This document shows, piece after piece, positions 1-11,451 of a stretch of 64,000 nt of DNA (its first letter is position 1; each line of letters starts with the position of its first letter). Both the position numbers and the translations under genes were made by a program. The notes beneath the pieces were generated by a model. The model was not told where the DNA came from, ran no database searches, and saw only the letters and a list, made by a program, of their open reading frames with translations. This DNA is from Ceratorhiza oryzae-sativae (Eukaryota > Basidiomycota > Agaricomycetes > Cantharellales > Ceratobasidiaceae): NCBI GenBank assembly GCA_030998015.1, contig JARWMV010000046.1:1-64000 (forward strand), read 5' to 3'.

Positions 1-3000
1 CAAGGCATGGGGGTCATGGGGTGCCTTTGGATGTGATTTGACATAGTCAGCAATGAGTTCCAGTGCATTTACCAGGTCATTGTAAGTTAACCATTGTTGC
101 TTGTCATAGCCAAGCCATTTGACATAGTATTCAAAGACGTTAGACCTTTTGTTGTATCACAACTTTATGATCTGTTCTACTTCAAATTCTTCTTCTCCTT
201 CTGGAGTTACCACAGGTGGTGGTGGGGGAACCTGATGTCCATAGGGATTGTCCTTATGTTTGGTCAGGAGCAATACATGAAATACTGGGTGTATTTTCAT
301 GGTCACTGGCAAGTCCAGTTTGAAGGCATGAGTGCCATGTTGTGCTACCACCTTGAATGGTCCAACTCTCTTGTGGGCCAATTTCCTGGAGGCCTGTTGT
401 GTGCGTATGTTCCTGGTGTCAAGCCAGACTTTGTCTCCCACCTTGATGGCTTCTGGGGTCTGATGCTTCCAATCATAGTATTCTTTGGTCCTCTGGTTTG
501 ATAATTCCAGAGCAGCCTTGAGTTCATTGTGGCCCTTTTGAAGCCATTCTGCATGATTGTCTGCTTAGGGAAATTCTTGTCCCTCCTTGTCCCCAACTGC
601 CAACCTTGGATGGAAACTGTAGTTTGCAAAGAATGGTGATTTGCTGGTTGAGGCGTTGACACCGTTATTGTAGGCAAATTCAGCCAATGGTAAGAGTGAG
701 ACCCAGTTGTCCTGCTGGTCTGATACATAATGTCTGATGTACCCTTCTACTACTTGGTTGGCCCTTTTGGACTGGCCATCTGTCTGGGGGTGATATGCTG
801 TGGAGTAGGAGAGTTTTATATCCAGCTGTTTGTATAAGTGCCTTAGGAATTTGGATGCAAAGTTGGGGCCATGGTCTGAGATTGTTTTCCATGGTAACCC
901 ATGAAGTTCCCATATGTATGTTAGGAACAAGTTGGCACAATCCATAGCACTGGCTTCTGATTGGCATGGGATAAAGTGGACCATTTTTGTCAGGTGGTCA
1001 ACAACTGTAAATATAGCATCAAACCCTTCTGACAAGGGTATCCCAGTGATCAGATCATAAATGATTTCCTCCCAAGGTTTTTCTGGTGCTGGTATTGGGT
1101 TTAAGAGCCCTGGGGGAACCTGGTTGCTGTGCTTGTTCCTAATACAGGATTTGCAATGTGTGACATATTTGTTGACCAATTTTTTCATTGATGACCATGT
1201 ATATTTGTGGTTTAACAATTCATATGTTCTGAACCGTCCTGGGTGTCCTGCAGCTGGGTTATCATGATGGCTTTCAATGATTGGCTTGCAAAGTTCTTTG
1301 TTGTTTGGGATGTAGATTTGGCCCTTGTGTCATAGAAGTCCTTCGTCCCATTCCCAATTTTTGACCTTTTCATTGTTTTCTAGGGCTTTTAGCACTTTTG
1401 ACAGGTGCTCATCCCCTGGGATAGTGTCCCTAATGAGTTGTTCCTGGTCATGGTCTGGCATGATCACTTGTAGCCACAGTGATTTTAGTTCTAAAAATTG
1501 GTTTTGTGCAAGCAGAGCTTGGCTCTCACCCCCCTCTTTAGGGATGTGCCTTGACAGCCTAGAGAGTATGTCCGCCTGGCTGTTCTTTGCCCCTTTGATG
1601 TACAGGATCTTGAATTCAAATCTGGACAGGAACTCATGCCATCATGTGACTTGGCCATTCAATGGCTGATTTGTCTTCCAATATTCCAGATTTTTGTGAT
1701 CACAAACAATGTTTACTGGGTGTTCAGCCCCCTCTAGTAAGTGATGCCAGTGTTTGACAGCTTTTATAATTGCCAGCATTTCCTTGTTGTAAATATTGTA
1801 ATTTCTTTCTGCCAGGACCATTGCCTTGGAGTAGTAGGAGATTGGGTGAAGCATTCCATCTTCCCCATATTGCAATAGTACAGCACCTGTGGCATAGCCT
1901 GAGGCATCTGTTTCCAAAATAAATGGTTTGCTGGGCTCTGGCTGAATTAGGAGGGGGGCCTCTTTCAATTTCTGCTTTAGCAGGTTCCATGCCTGATCCC
2001 TCTCTTTTGTCCATTCCCATTTTACATCCTTCTTGACAAGTTCATAAAGGCATTTTGTGATTTTTGAAAAGTCTTTTATGAAGTGCCTTAACCAGTTTGC
2101 AAACCCCAACCCTTCCAGAACTTTGGTTGGGTTGGTAGGGGTTGGCCATTCAATGGCTTTTTTGACCTTGGCTGGGTCTACTTTAATTCCCTGGGGAGTC
2201 ACTACTATTCCTAGGTAGTCAACTTTGGTGACATTGAAAACACATTTCTCCAGGCACAGTATAGGCCAGCTTTTTGGAGATGACGCAATACTTCTTTAAC
2301 ATGTCCATTGTGTTCTTCTTGGTTTTTGGAGAACACTAATATGTTGTCCATATAGATTACAACATAAATGCCCTCAATGTCTTGGAACTCTTCCTGGATC
2401 ATGGCCATGAAGGTTCCTGGTGTGTTCTTTTGGCCAAATTGCATGACTAAGGGCTTGTACAGCCCATATTTGGTCTTAAAAGCAGCCTTCCATTCATCTC
2501 CTTCCTGAATTTGTATGAGGTTGAAACCCCACTTTAGATCAAACTTGGTGAATATCTTTGCCCCATGCAAAGTTTCCACAATATCATTGATGTGTGGGAG
2601 TGGGTACACATTGGAGACAGTCATTTCATTTAACTGCCAGTAGTCAATGCACATGTGCAGCTTTCCATTCTTTTTTTTAACAAATATGACTGGGGATGCC
2701 ATTGGTGACCTTGAGGGTCTGATATGCCCTGCTTTCAGTTGGTGGTCCAAGGTTTTGTGCAATTCTGCATCTTCCTTGACACCCACACTATATATGGGGC
2801 CATGCCTTGGCTTGGCATCTGGCTTTAAGTCTATCTCCATATCCCACTTTCTATGGGGTGGTAATGGCTGGACATTGTCTTCTTCAGCAAATATCTTCTG
2901 GAATTCTTTATATTTTGCTGGGAGGGAGTCTAAAGAGTCCAACTGGAGCTCCTTGGGTTTGTTTGTGTGCACATGTAAAGGTTTTGTGATGCAGTGCTTC

Positions 3001-3506
3001 AAGCATATTGGCAAGTTGAACTTCATGTCCTTTCCATCCCAATCAATATCAGGGTTATGGAATTTGAGCCATGACATGCCCAGGACTAAGTCATTTTTGC
3101 CAATGTTCACAACATAAGCACTGAGAATTTCTTGGTGCTCCTGAATGCACAACTCAAAGGTGCAGTAGTGGGTCACAGACCCTGAGTTGATCTCCCTTCC
3201 ATTGATTACTCACAGTTTTCCTGGTGTTTTTAGGGAGACAGTAGGGATACAATATTGTTTAACAAGGTCTTCATGTATAAATACCAATGTGGCCCCTGAA
3301 TCAATCATGGCCCATCTGTTGAATTTTTTCATATTATATGCAGACTTGTGTTCAGGGGTTGTGCACAGTGGGAATGCATGAAAGAAAAACTGAAGTTGTG
3401 ATTGGTTTCCTAACAACATACATTCCATTTCCATATTTTTATTTTCATTTTGCACATTTTGTAACATAGCACCCAAGACCACCCCCTTGGCACAGTTTGA
3501 GCTCAT
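1..3506 (-). pseudogene. Gyp-A pol (protease, RT, RNase H, integrase, chromodomain), broken
   Basis: Pol polyprotein remnant. It opens at 3506 with an ATGA overlap on the gag stop. It runs through an aspartyl protease (MIDSGAT motif, about 3300), reverse transcriptase (the active-site motif reads YMDN instead of YMDD, about 2345), RNase H (ETDASG, about 1910), integrase with CxxC zinc and DDE core (565-1218), and the GPY/F and chromodomain part (157-441, then off the window). Frame breaks lie near 3200, 2205, 1640, 1220 and 565. The Asp to Asn change in the RT catalytic pair alone should inactivate it. At the position where Gyp-B has an in-frame stop, Gyp-A retains a Glu codon (near 1490). 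Confidence 0.9.
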
Positions 3507-5055
3507 TCTTTTACCAACTCATTGTCAGTTGTTTCCACATCCTCCACAACTGCTTTGTAACCTGATATCTTGGCTGAAGGGCACTTGGCAGCGATATGAC
3601 CATGTCCTCCACAGTTATAGCAGGCATTTGTTCCTTTTCCTTTTCCTGCACTATCCAGGTCCATTGCATCTGGGTCCTTTGCTTTGGGGGTTGCCAGTGG
3701 ATGATTGTCCTTCTTTATGTCCTTGAAGGATTCTTGTACATTGGAATTGCTACCATCATAGCAAACAGTAGGGATGGTGAAGCCCTTGGCATTGGGTCTG
3801 ATGGCCACAATTTGGCCCTTGACTGCCCTGCTGTCCTTCATCTTGTATACCTGCTCACCACTCTTGAATTTCTCTTTTTGGGGGTTGCTTTGGGAGGTAG
3901 CTGTTGGCCTGCTGGACAAGGCATTGTTGCTGCTGGACTTGTTACCCCCATGAGACATCCTTTTGCTACCAAACAATATGAGGTGGCAGTCAATTTCTAA
4001 GGCTTGCTGAGTGAGCTGGGCAAAGGTTTTGGTGCAGGGGTCATAGTTTTGGGCCACCATGTTGTCTGTTACATCTGAAGATAAACCATCATAAAACTGG
4101 TCCTGCATGGCTGCATCATTGTAGTTGAGTCCTGTGGAATATAAATTGAATAAGGTGAGGTAATGTCAGAGCTACGACCTGAACAGTAACCTCAAACACC
4201 TAAGTGGTGATGACAAGCCTATGGGCAGTGATGCCGGAGGCTTTACTGACAACGTCTGAGGTGGGACGTGCAGTGAGAGTGCGATAAGACACAAGGAGGT
4301 AGGGTAGTAAGTGCACTTGTCCTCAAGAGGACTGGGCAGGGACTATGGACTGGTAAGTCACACAGGTAGTAGAGGGGATACGACAGGAGGTCAAGTTCTG
4401 AGGCTTAAGGCTCTCAGACTCTCCCTTATATATTCATGGCCGAGGCAGTACAAATCAAATACCAGGACCAATAAGAAGCTAACAGTGCCACATCACTACA
4501 GAACATTCTGGTAACACCAAACATTGAGTCAACAACAACAAGGTCACGTGACATGAAGGTAAATAAACCGCATATATCTGAATAAACGGGACTTCTCCAA
4601 AACATCGTAAAAAAGGAAGTTATAAAATATAGAAAATTCATAATAAAATTGTGCTCATGGTCTAGGCCATGACAGGTAATCTTAAACTGTCTTGTTTTGT
4701 TTTGGTTTCTGCCACTTGTCACAGTTATTTTCAGTGCAGTTCAAATCCCCATAATGGGTGGTAAACTCTTGCCAAAAGAGGTTGGCATCATGAAGCCATG
4801 GGATCGCAGTTCCAGGGTTTAAGATTTTGAATTCTTCATACAGGTTAACCCATTTGGCTGCAGACCCTTTGAGGTAGGACATAATGAAGGTGACCACTTG
4901 ATCAGCAGAGTGCCCACTCATGTTTGTATTGATATATTGTGCACATGCAATCCTGAATGAGATGGCGTCTTCATGCTTTGTGCCATCAAATTTTTGGGGA
5001 GCAGCCATCTTAACTTTTGCAGTTGACCTGCTAGAGGGAGTGGCAGCTGGGGGTT
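3503..5055 (-). pseudogene. Gyp-A gag, split by a solo LTR
   Basis: Gag remnant in two pieces: 4682-5055, equivalent to Gyp-B gag from about residue 125, and 3503-4158, which carries a CCHC zinc knuckle (CYNCGGHGHIAAKC). The two pieces join at one point in the intact homologue at 11448-12839, so the 511 bp between them is an insertion. The N-terminal coiled-coil part is missing because the element breaks off at 5055. The gag stop overlaps the pol start by four bases, as in Gyp-B. Confidence 0.88.
4164..4674 (-). repeat. Solo LTR (gypsy family LTR-A) inserted in Gyp-A gag
   Basis: 511-bp LTR with TG...CA ends (TGTCA...TGACA), flanked by the perfect 5-bp duplication GGTAA (4159-4163 and 4675-4679). 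It lies in the gag reading frame and has no internal element sequence, so it is a solo LTR left by LTR-LTR recombination. Read on the minus strand it has a TATATAAG box (near 4432) followed by AGAACTTGACCT. This is the same motif that Gyp-B LTRs carry just downstream of their TATA box, so it belongs to a related self-priming family. A second copy is the interrupted LTR at 7167-7552 plus 15952-16091. Confidence 0.93.
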
Positions 5056-6363
5056 TGTTATGGGTCAGGGTACACTTGAATATCTAGAGCTTAAGCAAAT
5101 GTAGATATGTTAGTATACACTAATTGTACTCAATACTTCTTATACTAGAGTAAGAAGGCTCAAAATAGTTGCAATGCAATCAAGTAACACTCAAGGTAGT
5201 CTTAATCTTTCACAGTGTAAACTGACTAATTTATAGGTATAAAGAGCAAGACTACTATGCTCAGGTTCCCTTAGATATCTTAAATGTAGTTCAGCCCTAG
5301 TTGCTTGGACTAACTGATACTAATCTTAATACTAGGCTTAAGCGATAGCTTATAGGATAGATGATGGGCTGCCTAATGCGTGTACTTCCTCAGCTACAGG
5401 TACTTAGATTTCCTCTAATAGCTGGTACTTAATGTCACACTCAATCAGGCAATATTGTATCCTTATATATCTCTGTATATAAGATACAATGACTCAGACA
5501 ATATATAACTCATATGGTACTTTATTCCTCAGTACTAGTTATATAAGAAATCACACACAGACAAGAGAAATAGAAAGAGAAAAGAAACCAATAACCAGTC
5601 TGGGTTGAGTAGTGAAGGGAAGGTGGTCTGGAAGGGCCTCAGAGGAGGTCCTTTTATACCCTGAGGAGGGCATTCCAGAGCCAAATAGATACATGCATGC
5701 CAGTGCAATCATCAAAAGAGGGTACTGCTATACTTGGGGAACACCCTAGCCCAGTATAGGATAAAAGAGTAAAGACAGGGTGTGGATTGAAGGCATTGAT
5801 GCATCAGAGACCTGCTATTGGCTTGTAGATCATATTATCATAGTATATACATGTAATGAACGGAGGCTACATCTCAGTGAGTCATAAAGTGAGTCAGAGA
5901 AGCTTCTGGATCAATTTGGGAAGCTCTCCTGACTCACTGGAGTCATTAGATCTTGATTGATGGTCCAGTAAGATTCTAATGATCTTCGGGCCATTCCGGC
6001 GCGAGGATCCGGTGGATCGCGACGATCTTCGGGCAGCAGATACCGCCGAAGATTAGCTATCGATAGAGCATAAGATCGCTTTGATAGCGTAAGCGGTTGC
6101 CGAGATATGAGCGGTGCGATGTTGTAATCAATATCTCCTGATAAGAGGAAATATCACAACCTCTGTATCTCTCTGAGATCTTATCGTAAAATCTTAATAA
6201 AATATGCGTTGGAGAGCGGGAATTTAGTACTATTTAATGGAACAGAAAATAGTACAATTCAGAGTGCATACAAATTCGAGTATTTCACAATTTAATTACA
6301 GAGGCATCACTTGAGGTTGGCAGAGCAGACTAAAATAATAGAACATGTTAGTGATCCATAACA
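5056..6363 (-). repeat. Left copy of 1.3-kb LTR (element C family), minus orientation
   Basis: 1308-bp sequence with TGTTATGG...CCATAACA ends. It is the reverse complement of 18785-20089 along its whole length, with mostly single-base differences. A TATAAAAG box lies at 5651-5658 on the minus strand. The flanks (GGGTT left, CAGAC right) do not match, so there is no target duplication. It joins Gyp-A gag on the left and a plus-strand chromodomain fragment on the right, which suggests rearrangement rather than simple insertion. It retains more CpG than the right copy. Confidence 0.85.
5651..5658 (-). promoter_or_regulatory. TATA box inside the 1.3-kb LTR (left copy)
   Basis: TATAAAAG on the minus strand, matched by the same box at 19489-19496 in the right copy. 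It is the likely core promoter of the element C family. Confidence 0.5.
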
Positions 6364-6611
6364 CAGACCATCCCAAGAAACATCTGAATAGATCTGACTT
6401 TGACAAGGAACCTGAATGGGAAGTGGAAGAGATTCTGGATGAAAAGATGATCAAGAAAGGACAGAGAAAACAGCATAGATATCTTACAAGATTTGTGGGT
6501 TATCCACCTGAATGGGATGAATGGTTATCCAGGCAGCAGTTGACAAATGCCCCCAGAATACTCAAGGAATGGGAACTTGAGCAATGCCTCAAGACATCTA
6601 AGAAGTCTTAA
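6345..6611 (+). pseudogene. Chromodomain end of a gypsy pol (element C)
   Basis: C-terminal fragment of a chromovirus integrase. The segment from EWEVEEILDEK through RYLTRFVGYPPEWDEWL and NAPRILKEW is a typical chromodomain, with an aromatic-rich core and a W-x-x-W-like end. The N-terminal side is cut by the LTR ending at 6363; the first six codons lie in the LTR and are chance read-through. Sequence differs clearly from the Gyp-A and Gyp-B chromodomains, so this is another family. It marks the end of pol in element C. Confidence 0.85.
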
Positions 6612-7166
6612 CCCTTTCCTGAAAATCATTCCAAGAACAACATGTGATTTCTCTGTTGTTTGTTTACTGACAAAGTCATTTTGTAGATATAAATCGGCTG
6701 GCTTTTACCTCTGGAAACACCACACCAACCATGGCTAACTTCTTTATCATCATTGCTGTTACTCTCCCCATTGCACTCATGGTCTTTGCCACCTTCTACT
6801 ACTTATACAGCCTAGGAGAAGACTTTATATGGGTTGCTCCTGGATGAAAGGTAGTAATGGAGTATTCCAACCTAGAGCACACCATTACTGTTGCAGGCAG
6901 GGTGGTGATCTTTCTGCCCTATAAGCTGGTATACTTCAGCAGGCAGAAAACGCTCTGGACTGTTAAGCCAGCCAACATCCTCTCCATTGCATTGGTGAGG
7001 AACTGCAGGCAGTATAGTCCTTACAGGGGTCCAGGAAACAGAGGCATGCCTTCTGAACTTTTCATCCTGCCTGATCATCCATACTGTAAGTCCAAAACCT
7101 ATTTACTGGGTTTAATACTTATGGTACTGGATAGATCAAATGAAAGGGATGGAGCAACAGCGATAC

Positions 7167-7552
7167 TGTCATGGCCTAGACCATGATGCAGATTTTATTA
7201 TAATTTTCCTATATTTTATACATCTCTCTTTCTCATATTTTTGGACAAGTCCCATTTAATCAGATATATGCATAGAATTACTTACATGATCATGTGACCT
7301 TGTTGTTGTTTACGTTCTGTTTGTACCTTCTGGAATATTCTGTTACATGGCACCATTATTACATTGTATGATAGTTGTCTCACACCATATGTGTATTTGA
7401 TATAGCTCATCATATGAATATATAAGGGAGAGTCTGAGAGCCTTAAGCCTCAGAACTCAACCTCATGTCATATCCCCTCTACTACCTGTGTGACTTATAG
7501 TCCATAGTCCCTGCCCAGTCCTCTTAAGGACAAGTGCACTTACTTCTACATC
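7167..7552 (+). repeat. LTR-A copy, first part (interrupted by Gyp-B)
   Basis: Begins TGTCATGGCCTAG and aligns with the reverse complement of the solo LTR at 4164-4674, including the TATATAAG box near 7420 and the downstream self-primer-like motif (here decayed). It breaks off at 7552, and the remainder is found at 15952-16091 on the far side of Gyp-B. The outer flanks GATAC (7162-7166) and AATAC (16092-16096) are a 5-bp duplication with one change, so the whole was a 526-bp solo LTR inserted in an intron of element C accessory gene 1. Confidence 0.9.
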
Positions 7553-7933
7553 TGTTGTCGACGACGACAAGTCAGGCGGCAAGGAAAAAGAGTAAGAAAA
7601 AGAAGAGAACTTGTATTTGACAAGAGGTCAAGTTCTTGAGGAGTCCTCTGCGAACTTGACCTGGTTTATATACATAGTACGAGCCACATCATAACAAACA
7701 AGTCCGTACAGTGAGTCACAACAGATAAGAGATAGAAGCAGTAGAAGTGACTGCAGAACTGCGGAATTTCACATTGGAGTTGAAATACATCTCAGTTACC
7801 AGTCCGGAACATTCCCTGAGTCACATGACACAGATATACCATAAAAGGCAAGTGTGTTTTGAAGATGATCTCATAAAATGTAGTAAATCAAGAAAATATT
7901 ATAGAGTGGATATATGCGTGTCAGTTCATGACA
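7553..7933 (-). repeat. Gyp-B 3' LTR (381 bp)
   Basis: TG...CA ends. Minus-strand reading gives a TATATAAACC box near 7664-7673, followed about 30 bases later by the CAAGAACTTGACCT motif (7624-7637) that complements the primer-binding site. Pol reads 13 bases into it. Confidence 0.93.
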
Positions 7934-10900
7934 CTTCCCCCCTTCAAGGCATGGGGGTCTTGGGGTGCCTTTGGGTGCAACTTGACATAGTTGGCGATGA
8001 GTTCTGGTGCGTTCACCAGGTCATCATAGGTTAACCATTGTCGCTCGTCGTAGCCGAGCCACTTGACATAGTATTCAAAGACGTTAGATCTTTTGTTGTA
8101 TTGTGACTTTATGATCTGTTCCACTTCAAATTCTTCTTCCCCTTCAGGAGTTACCACAGGTGGTGGTGGGGGAACCTGACGGCCATAGGGGTTGTCTTTA
8201 TATTTGGTCAGGAGTGAGACATGAAACACTGGGTGTACTTTCATGGTTATCGGTAGGTCCAGTTTGTAGGCATGTGTGCCATGTTGTGCTACCACCCTGA
8301 ATGGTCCAACTCTTTTGTGGGCCAGTTTCCTGGAGGCCTGCTGTGTCCGTATGTTTTTGGTATCAAGCCAGACTTTGTCTCCAACCTTAATAGCCTCAGG
8401 AGTCTGATGCTTCTGGTCGTAGTATTCCTTGATCCTCTGGTTTGCTATTTCCAGGGCTGCCTTAAGTTTGTCATGGCCCTTTTGGAGCCATTCTGCGTGA
8501 TTGTCTGCTGGGGGGAATTCTTTTCCCTCCTTGTCCCCAACTGCCAGCCTTGGGTGGAAACCATAGTTTGCAAAAAATGGTGATTTGCTGGTTGAGGCAT
8601 TGACACCATTGTTGTAGGCAAATTCAGCCAAGGGTAAGAGTGAGACCCAGTCGTCCTGCCGATCTGACATGTAGTGTCTCAGGTACCCTTCTACTACTTG
8701 GTTAGCCCTTTCTGACTGGCCATCTGTTTGTGGGTGATATGCTGTAGAGTAAGAGGGTTTTATGTCTAGCTGTTTATACAGGTGCCTTAGGAACTTGGAT
8801 GCGAAGTTGGGGCCATGGTCTGAAATGGTTTTCTGTGGTAGCCCATGAAGTTTCCATATGTAGGTTAGGAACAGGTTTGTGCAGTCCATGGCACTGGCCT
8901 CTGATTGACATGGGATAAAGTGGACCATTTTTGTTATTCTGTCGACTACTGTGAATATGGCGTCAAACCCTTCTGACAGGGGTAGTCCTGTGATCAGATT
9001 GTAGGTGATTTCTTCCCATGGTTTTTCTGGTGCTGGTATTGGGTTTAGGAGCCCTGGGGGAACCTGGTTGCTGTGCTTGTTCCTAATACAGGATTCGCAA
9101 TGTGTGACATATTTGTTGACTGATTTTTTCATTGATGACCATGTGTATTTGCAGTTTAACAATTTGTATGTTCTGAACTGTCCTGGGTGTCCTGCAGCTG
9201 GGTTGTCATGACAGCTTTCCATAATCAGCTTGTGAAGTCCTTTGTTGTTTGGGACATAGATTCTGCCCTTGTATTGTAAAAGTCCTTCATCCCATTCCCA
9301 GTTTTTGACTTTTTCATTGTCATCTAAGGCTTTTAGCACTTTTGACAGGTGCCCGTCTCCTGGGATAGCATCCCTAATGAGTTGTTCCAGGTCATGGTCT
9401 GGTGTGATTGCTTGTAACTGCAGAGATTTTAATTACAAAAATTGGTTTTGTGCCAGCAGAGCTTGGCTCTCACCCCCCTCTTTAGGGATGTGCCTTGACA
9501 GCCTAGAGAGTATGTCCGCCCAGCCATCCTTTGCCCCCTCAATGTATAGGATCTTGAATTCAAACCTGGACAGGAACTCATGCCATTGTGTAACTTGGCC
9601 ATTCAGTGGCCGGTTTGTCTTCCAGTATTCCAGATTCTTGTGGTCACAAACAATGTTTACTGGGTGTTCAGCCCCTTCTAGTAGGTGATGCCAGTGTTTG
9701 AGGGCTTTTATAATTGCCAGCATTTCCTTGTTGTAAATATCATAGTTTCTTTCTGCTGGGACCATTGCTTTGGAATAGTAGGAGATTGGGTGAAGCATTC
9801 CGTCTTCTCCATATTGCAATAATACAGCGCCTGTGGCATAGCCTGAGGCGTCTGTTTCTAAGATAAGTGGTCTGCTGGGTTCTGGCTGAATTAGGAGGGG
9901 AGCTTCTTTCAATTTCTGCTTTAGCAGATTCCATTCCCGATCCCTTTCTTCCATCCATTCCCACTTTGCATCCTTCTTGACAAGTTCGTAGAGACATTTT
10001 GTGATTTTTGAGAAGTCTTTTATGAAGTGCCTTAACCAGTTTGCAAACCCCAACCCTTCCAGGACTTTGGTTGGGTTTGTAGGGGTTGGCCATTCAACAG
10101 CCTTTTCGATCTTGGGTGGATCTACTTTAATCCCCTGGGGAGTCACTACTATTCCCAGGTAGTCCACTTCAGTGACATCAAAAACACATTTCTCCAGGGC
10201 GCAGTATAGACTGGCCTTTTGAAGCCGGCGCAGGACTTCTCTGACATGTTCATTGTGTTCCTCCTGGTTCTTTGAGAATACTAATATGTCGTCCATGTAA
10301 ATTACAATGTAAATGCCTTTGATGTCCTGGAATTCCTCTCGGATCATGGCCATGAAGGTTCCTGGTGCATTCTTTTGGCCGAATTGCATGACTAAGGGCT
10401 TGTACAGCCTGTATTTGGTCTTGAAAGCGGCCTTCCATTTGTCTCCTTCCCAAATTTGTATGAGGTTGAAACCCCACTTTAGGTCAAACTTGGTGAATAT
10501 CTTTGCCCCACGCAAAGTTTCCACAATATCATTGATGCATGGGAGCGGGTACACATTGGAGACAGTCATTTTGTTTAGCTGCTGGTAGTCGATGCACATG
10601 CACAGCTTCCCATTCTTCTTTTTAACAAATATGACTGGGGATGCCATTGGTGACCTTGAGGGTCTAATATGCCCTGCCTTCAATTGGCGGTCTAAGGTTC
10701 TGTGCAATTCTGCATCTTCTTTGACACCCACACTGTATATGGGGCCATGCCTTGGTTTCGCATCTGGTTTCAGATCTATCTCCATATCCCACTTCCTATG
10801 GGGTGGCAGTGGTTGAACATCATTTTCTTCAGCAAATATTTTCTGGAATTCTTTATATTTTGTTGGGAGGGAGTCTAAGGAGTCCAGCTGAAGCTCCTTG

Positions 10901-11451
10901 GGTTCATTTGCTTGCACATGTAGGGGTTTTGTAATGCAGTGCTTCAAGCATATTGGCAAGTTGAACTTCATATCCTTTCCATCCCAGTCGATGTCTGGGT
11001 TATGGAATTTGAGCCACAACATGCCCAGGACTAGGTCATTTTTGCCAACGTTCACAACATAAGCACTGAGGATTTCTTGGTGCTCTTGAATGCACAACTC
11101 AAAGGTGCAGTAATGGGTCACAGACCCAGAGTCTATCTCCCTTCCATTGATTACCCTCAGTTTCTTGGGTGTTTTTAGGGCGACGGCAGGAATATGGTAT
11201 TGTTTAACCAAATCTTCATGTATAAATACTGATGTGGCCCCTGAGTCAATCATGGCCCATCCGTTGAATTTTTTCATGTTATATGCAGACTTGTGTTTGG
11301 GGGTTATGCGCAGAGGGAATGCATGAAAGAAAAACTGTAGTTGTGATTGGTTTCCTAGCAACATACATTCCATTTCCATATTTTTATTTTCATTATGTGC
11401 ATTTTGTAACATAGCACCCAAGACCGCCCCCCTGGCACGGTTTGAGCTCAT
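7921..11451 (-). pseudogene. Gyp-B pol: protease, RT, RNase H, integrase, chromodomain; one in-frame stop
   Basis: The polyprotein starts at 11451 with ATG overlapping the gag stop as ATGA. Protease DSGA lies at residues 69-72. The RT fingers/palm run through VKKKNGKL and FTKFDLKWGF to YMDD at 385-388. RNase H has ETDASG near 533 and CDHKNLEYW. A TAA at 9433-9435 interrupts the frame, and the same frame continues as 7921-9432. There integrase follows, with an H-H-C-C zinc head (CESCIRNKH), a D,D,E core (TVVDRITK, SDHGPNF, QSERANQ), GPY/F region and chromodomain (EVEQII..YYVKWLGY). Gyp-A has a Glu codon at the stop position, so this is a nonsense mutation rather than a programmed stop. All catalytic motifs are otherwise present. 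Confidence 0.93.
7934..7944 (-). promoter_or_regulatory. Polypurine tract of Gyp-B
   Basis: AAGGGGGGAAG on the minus strand immediately upstream of the 3' LTR. It primes plus-strand DNA synthesis in LTR elements. It is also translated as part of the pol tail. Confidence 0.85.

Larger units (their letters stand above)
1..5055 (-). mobile_element. Gyp-A: decayed Ty3/gypsy chromovirus, truncated at both ends
   Basis: Minus-strand LTR retrotransposon whose gag and pol are colinear with the better preserved copy at 7934-12839. The left end is cut by the window edge: position 1 corresponds to 7945 in Gyp-B, so the 3' LTR must lie just outside. The right end stops at 5055 inside the N-terminal third of gag, where an unrelated 1.3-kb LTR begins. 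Compared with Gyp-B it has lost most CpG dinucleotides (CG replaced by TG or CA, for example at 105-125 against 8040-8060) and has several frame breaks. It is dead and looks older than Gyp-B. A solo LTR sits in its gag (4164-4674). Confidence 0.93.
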
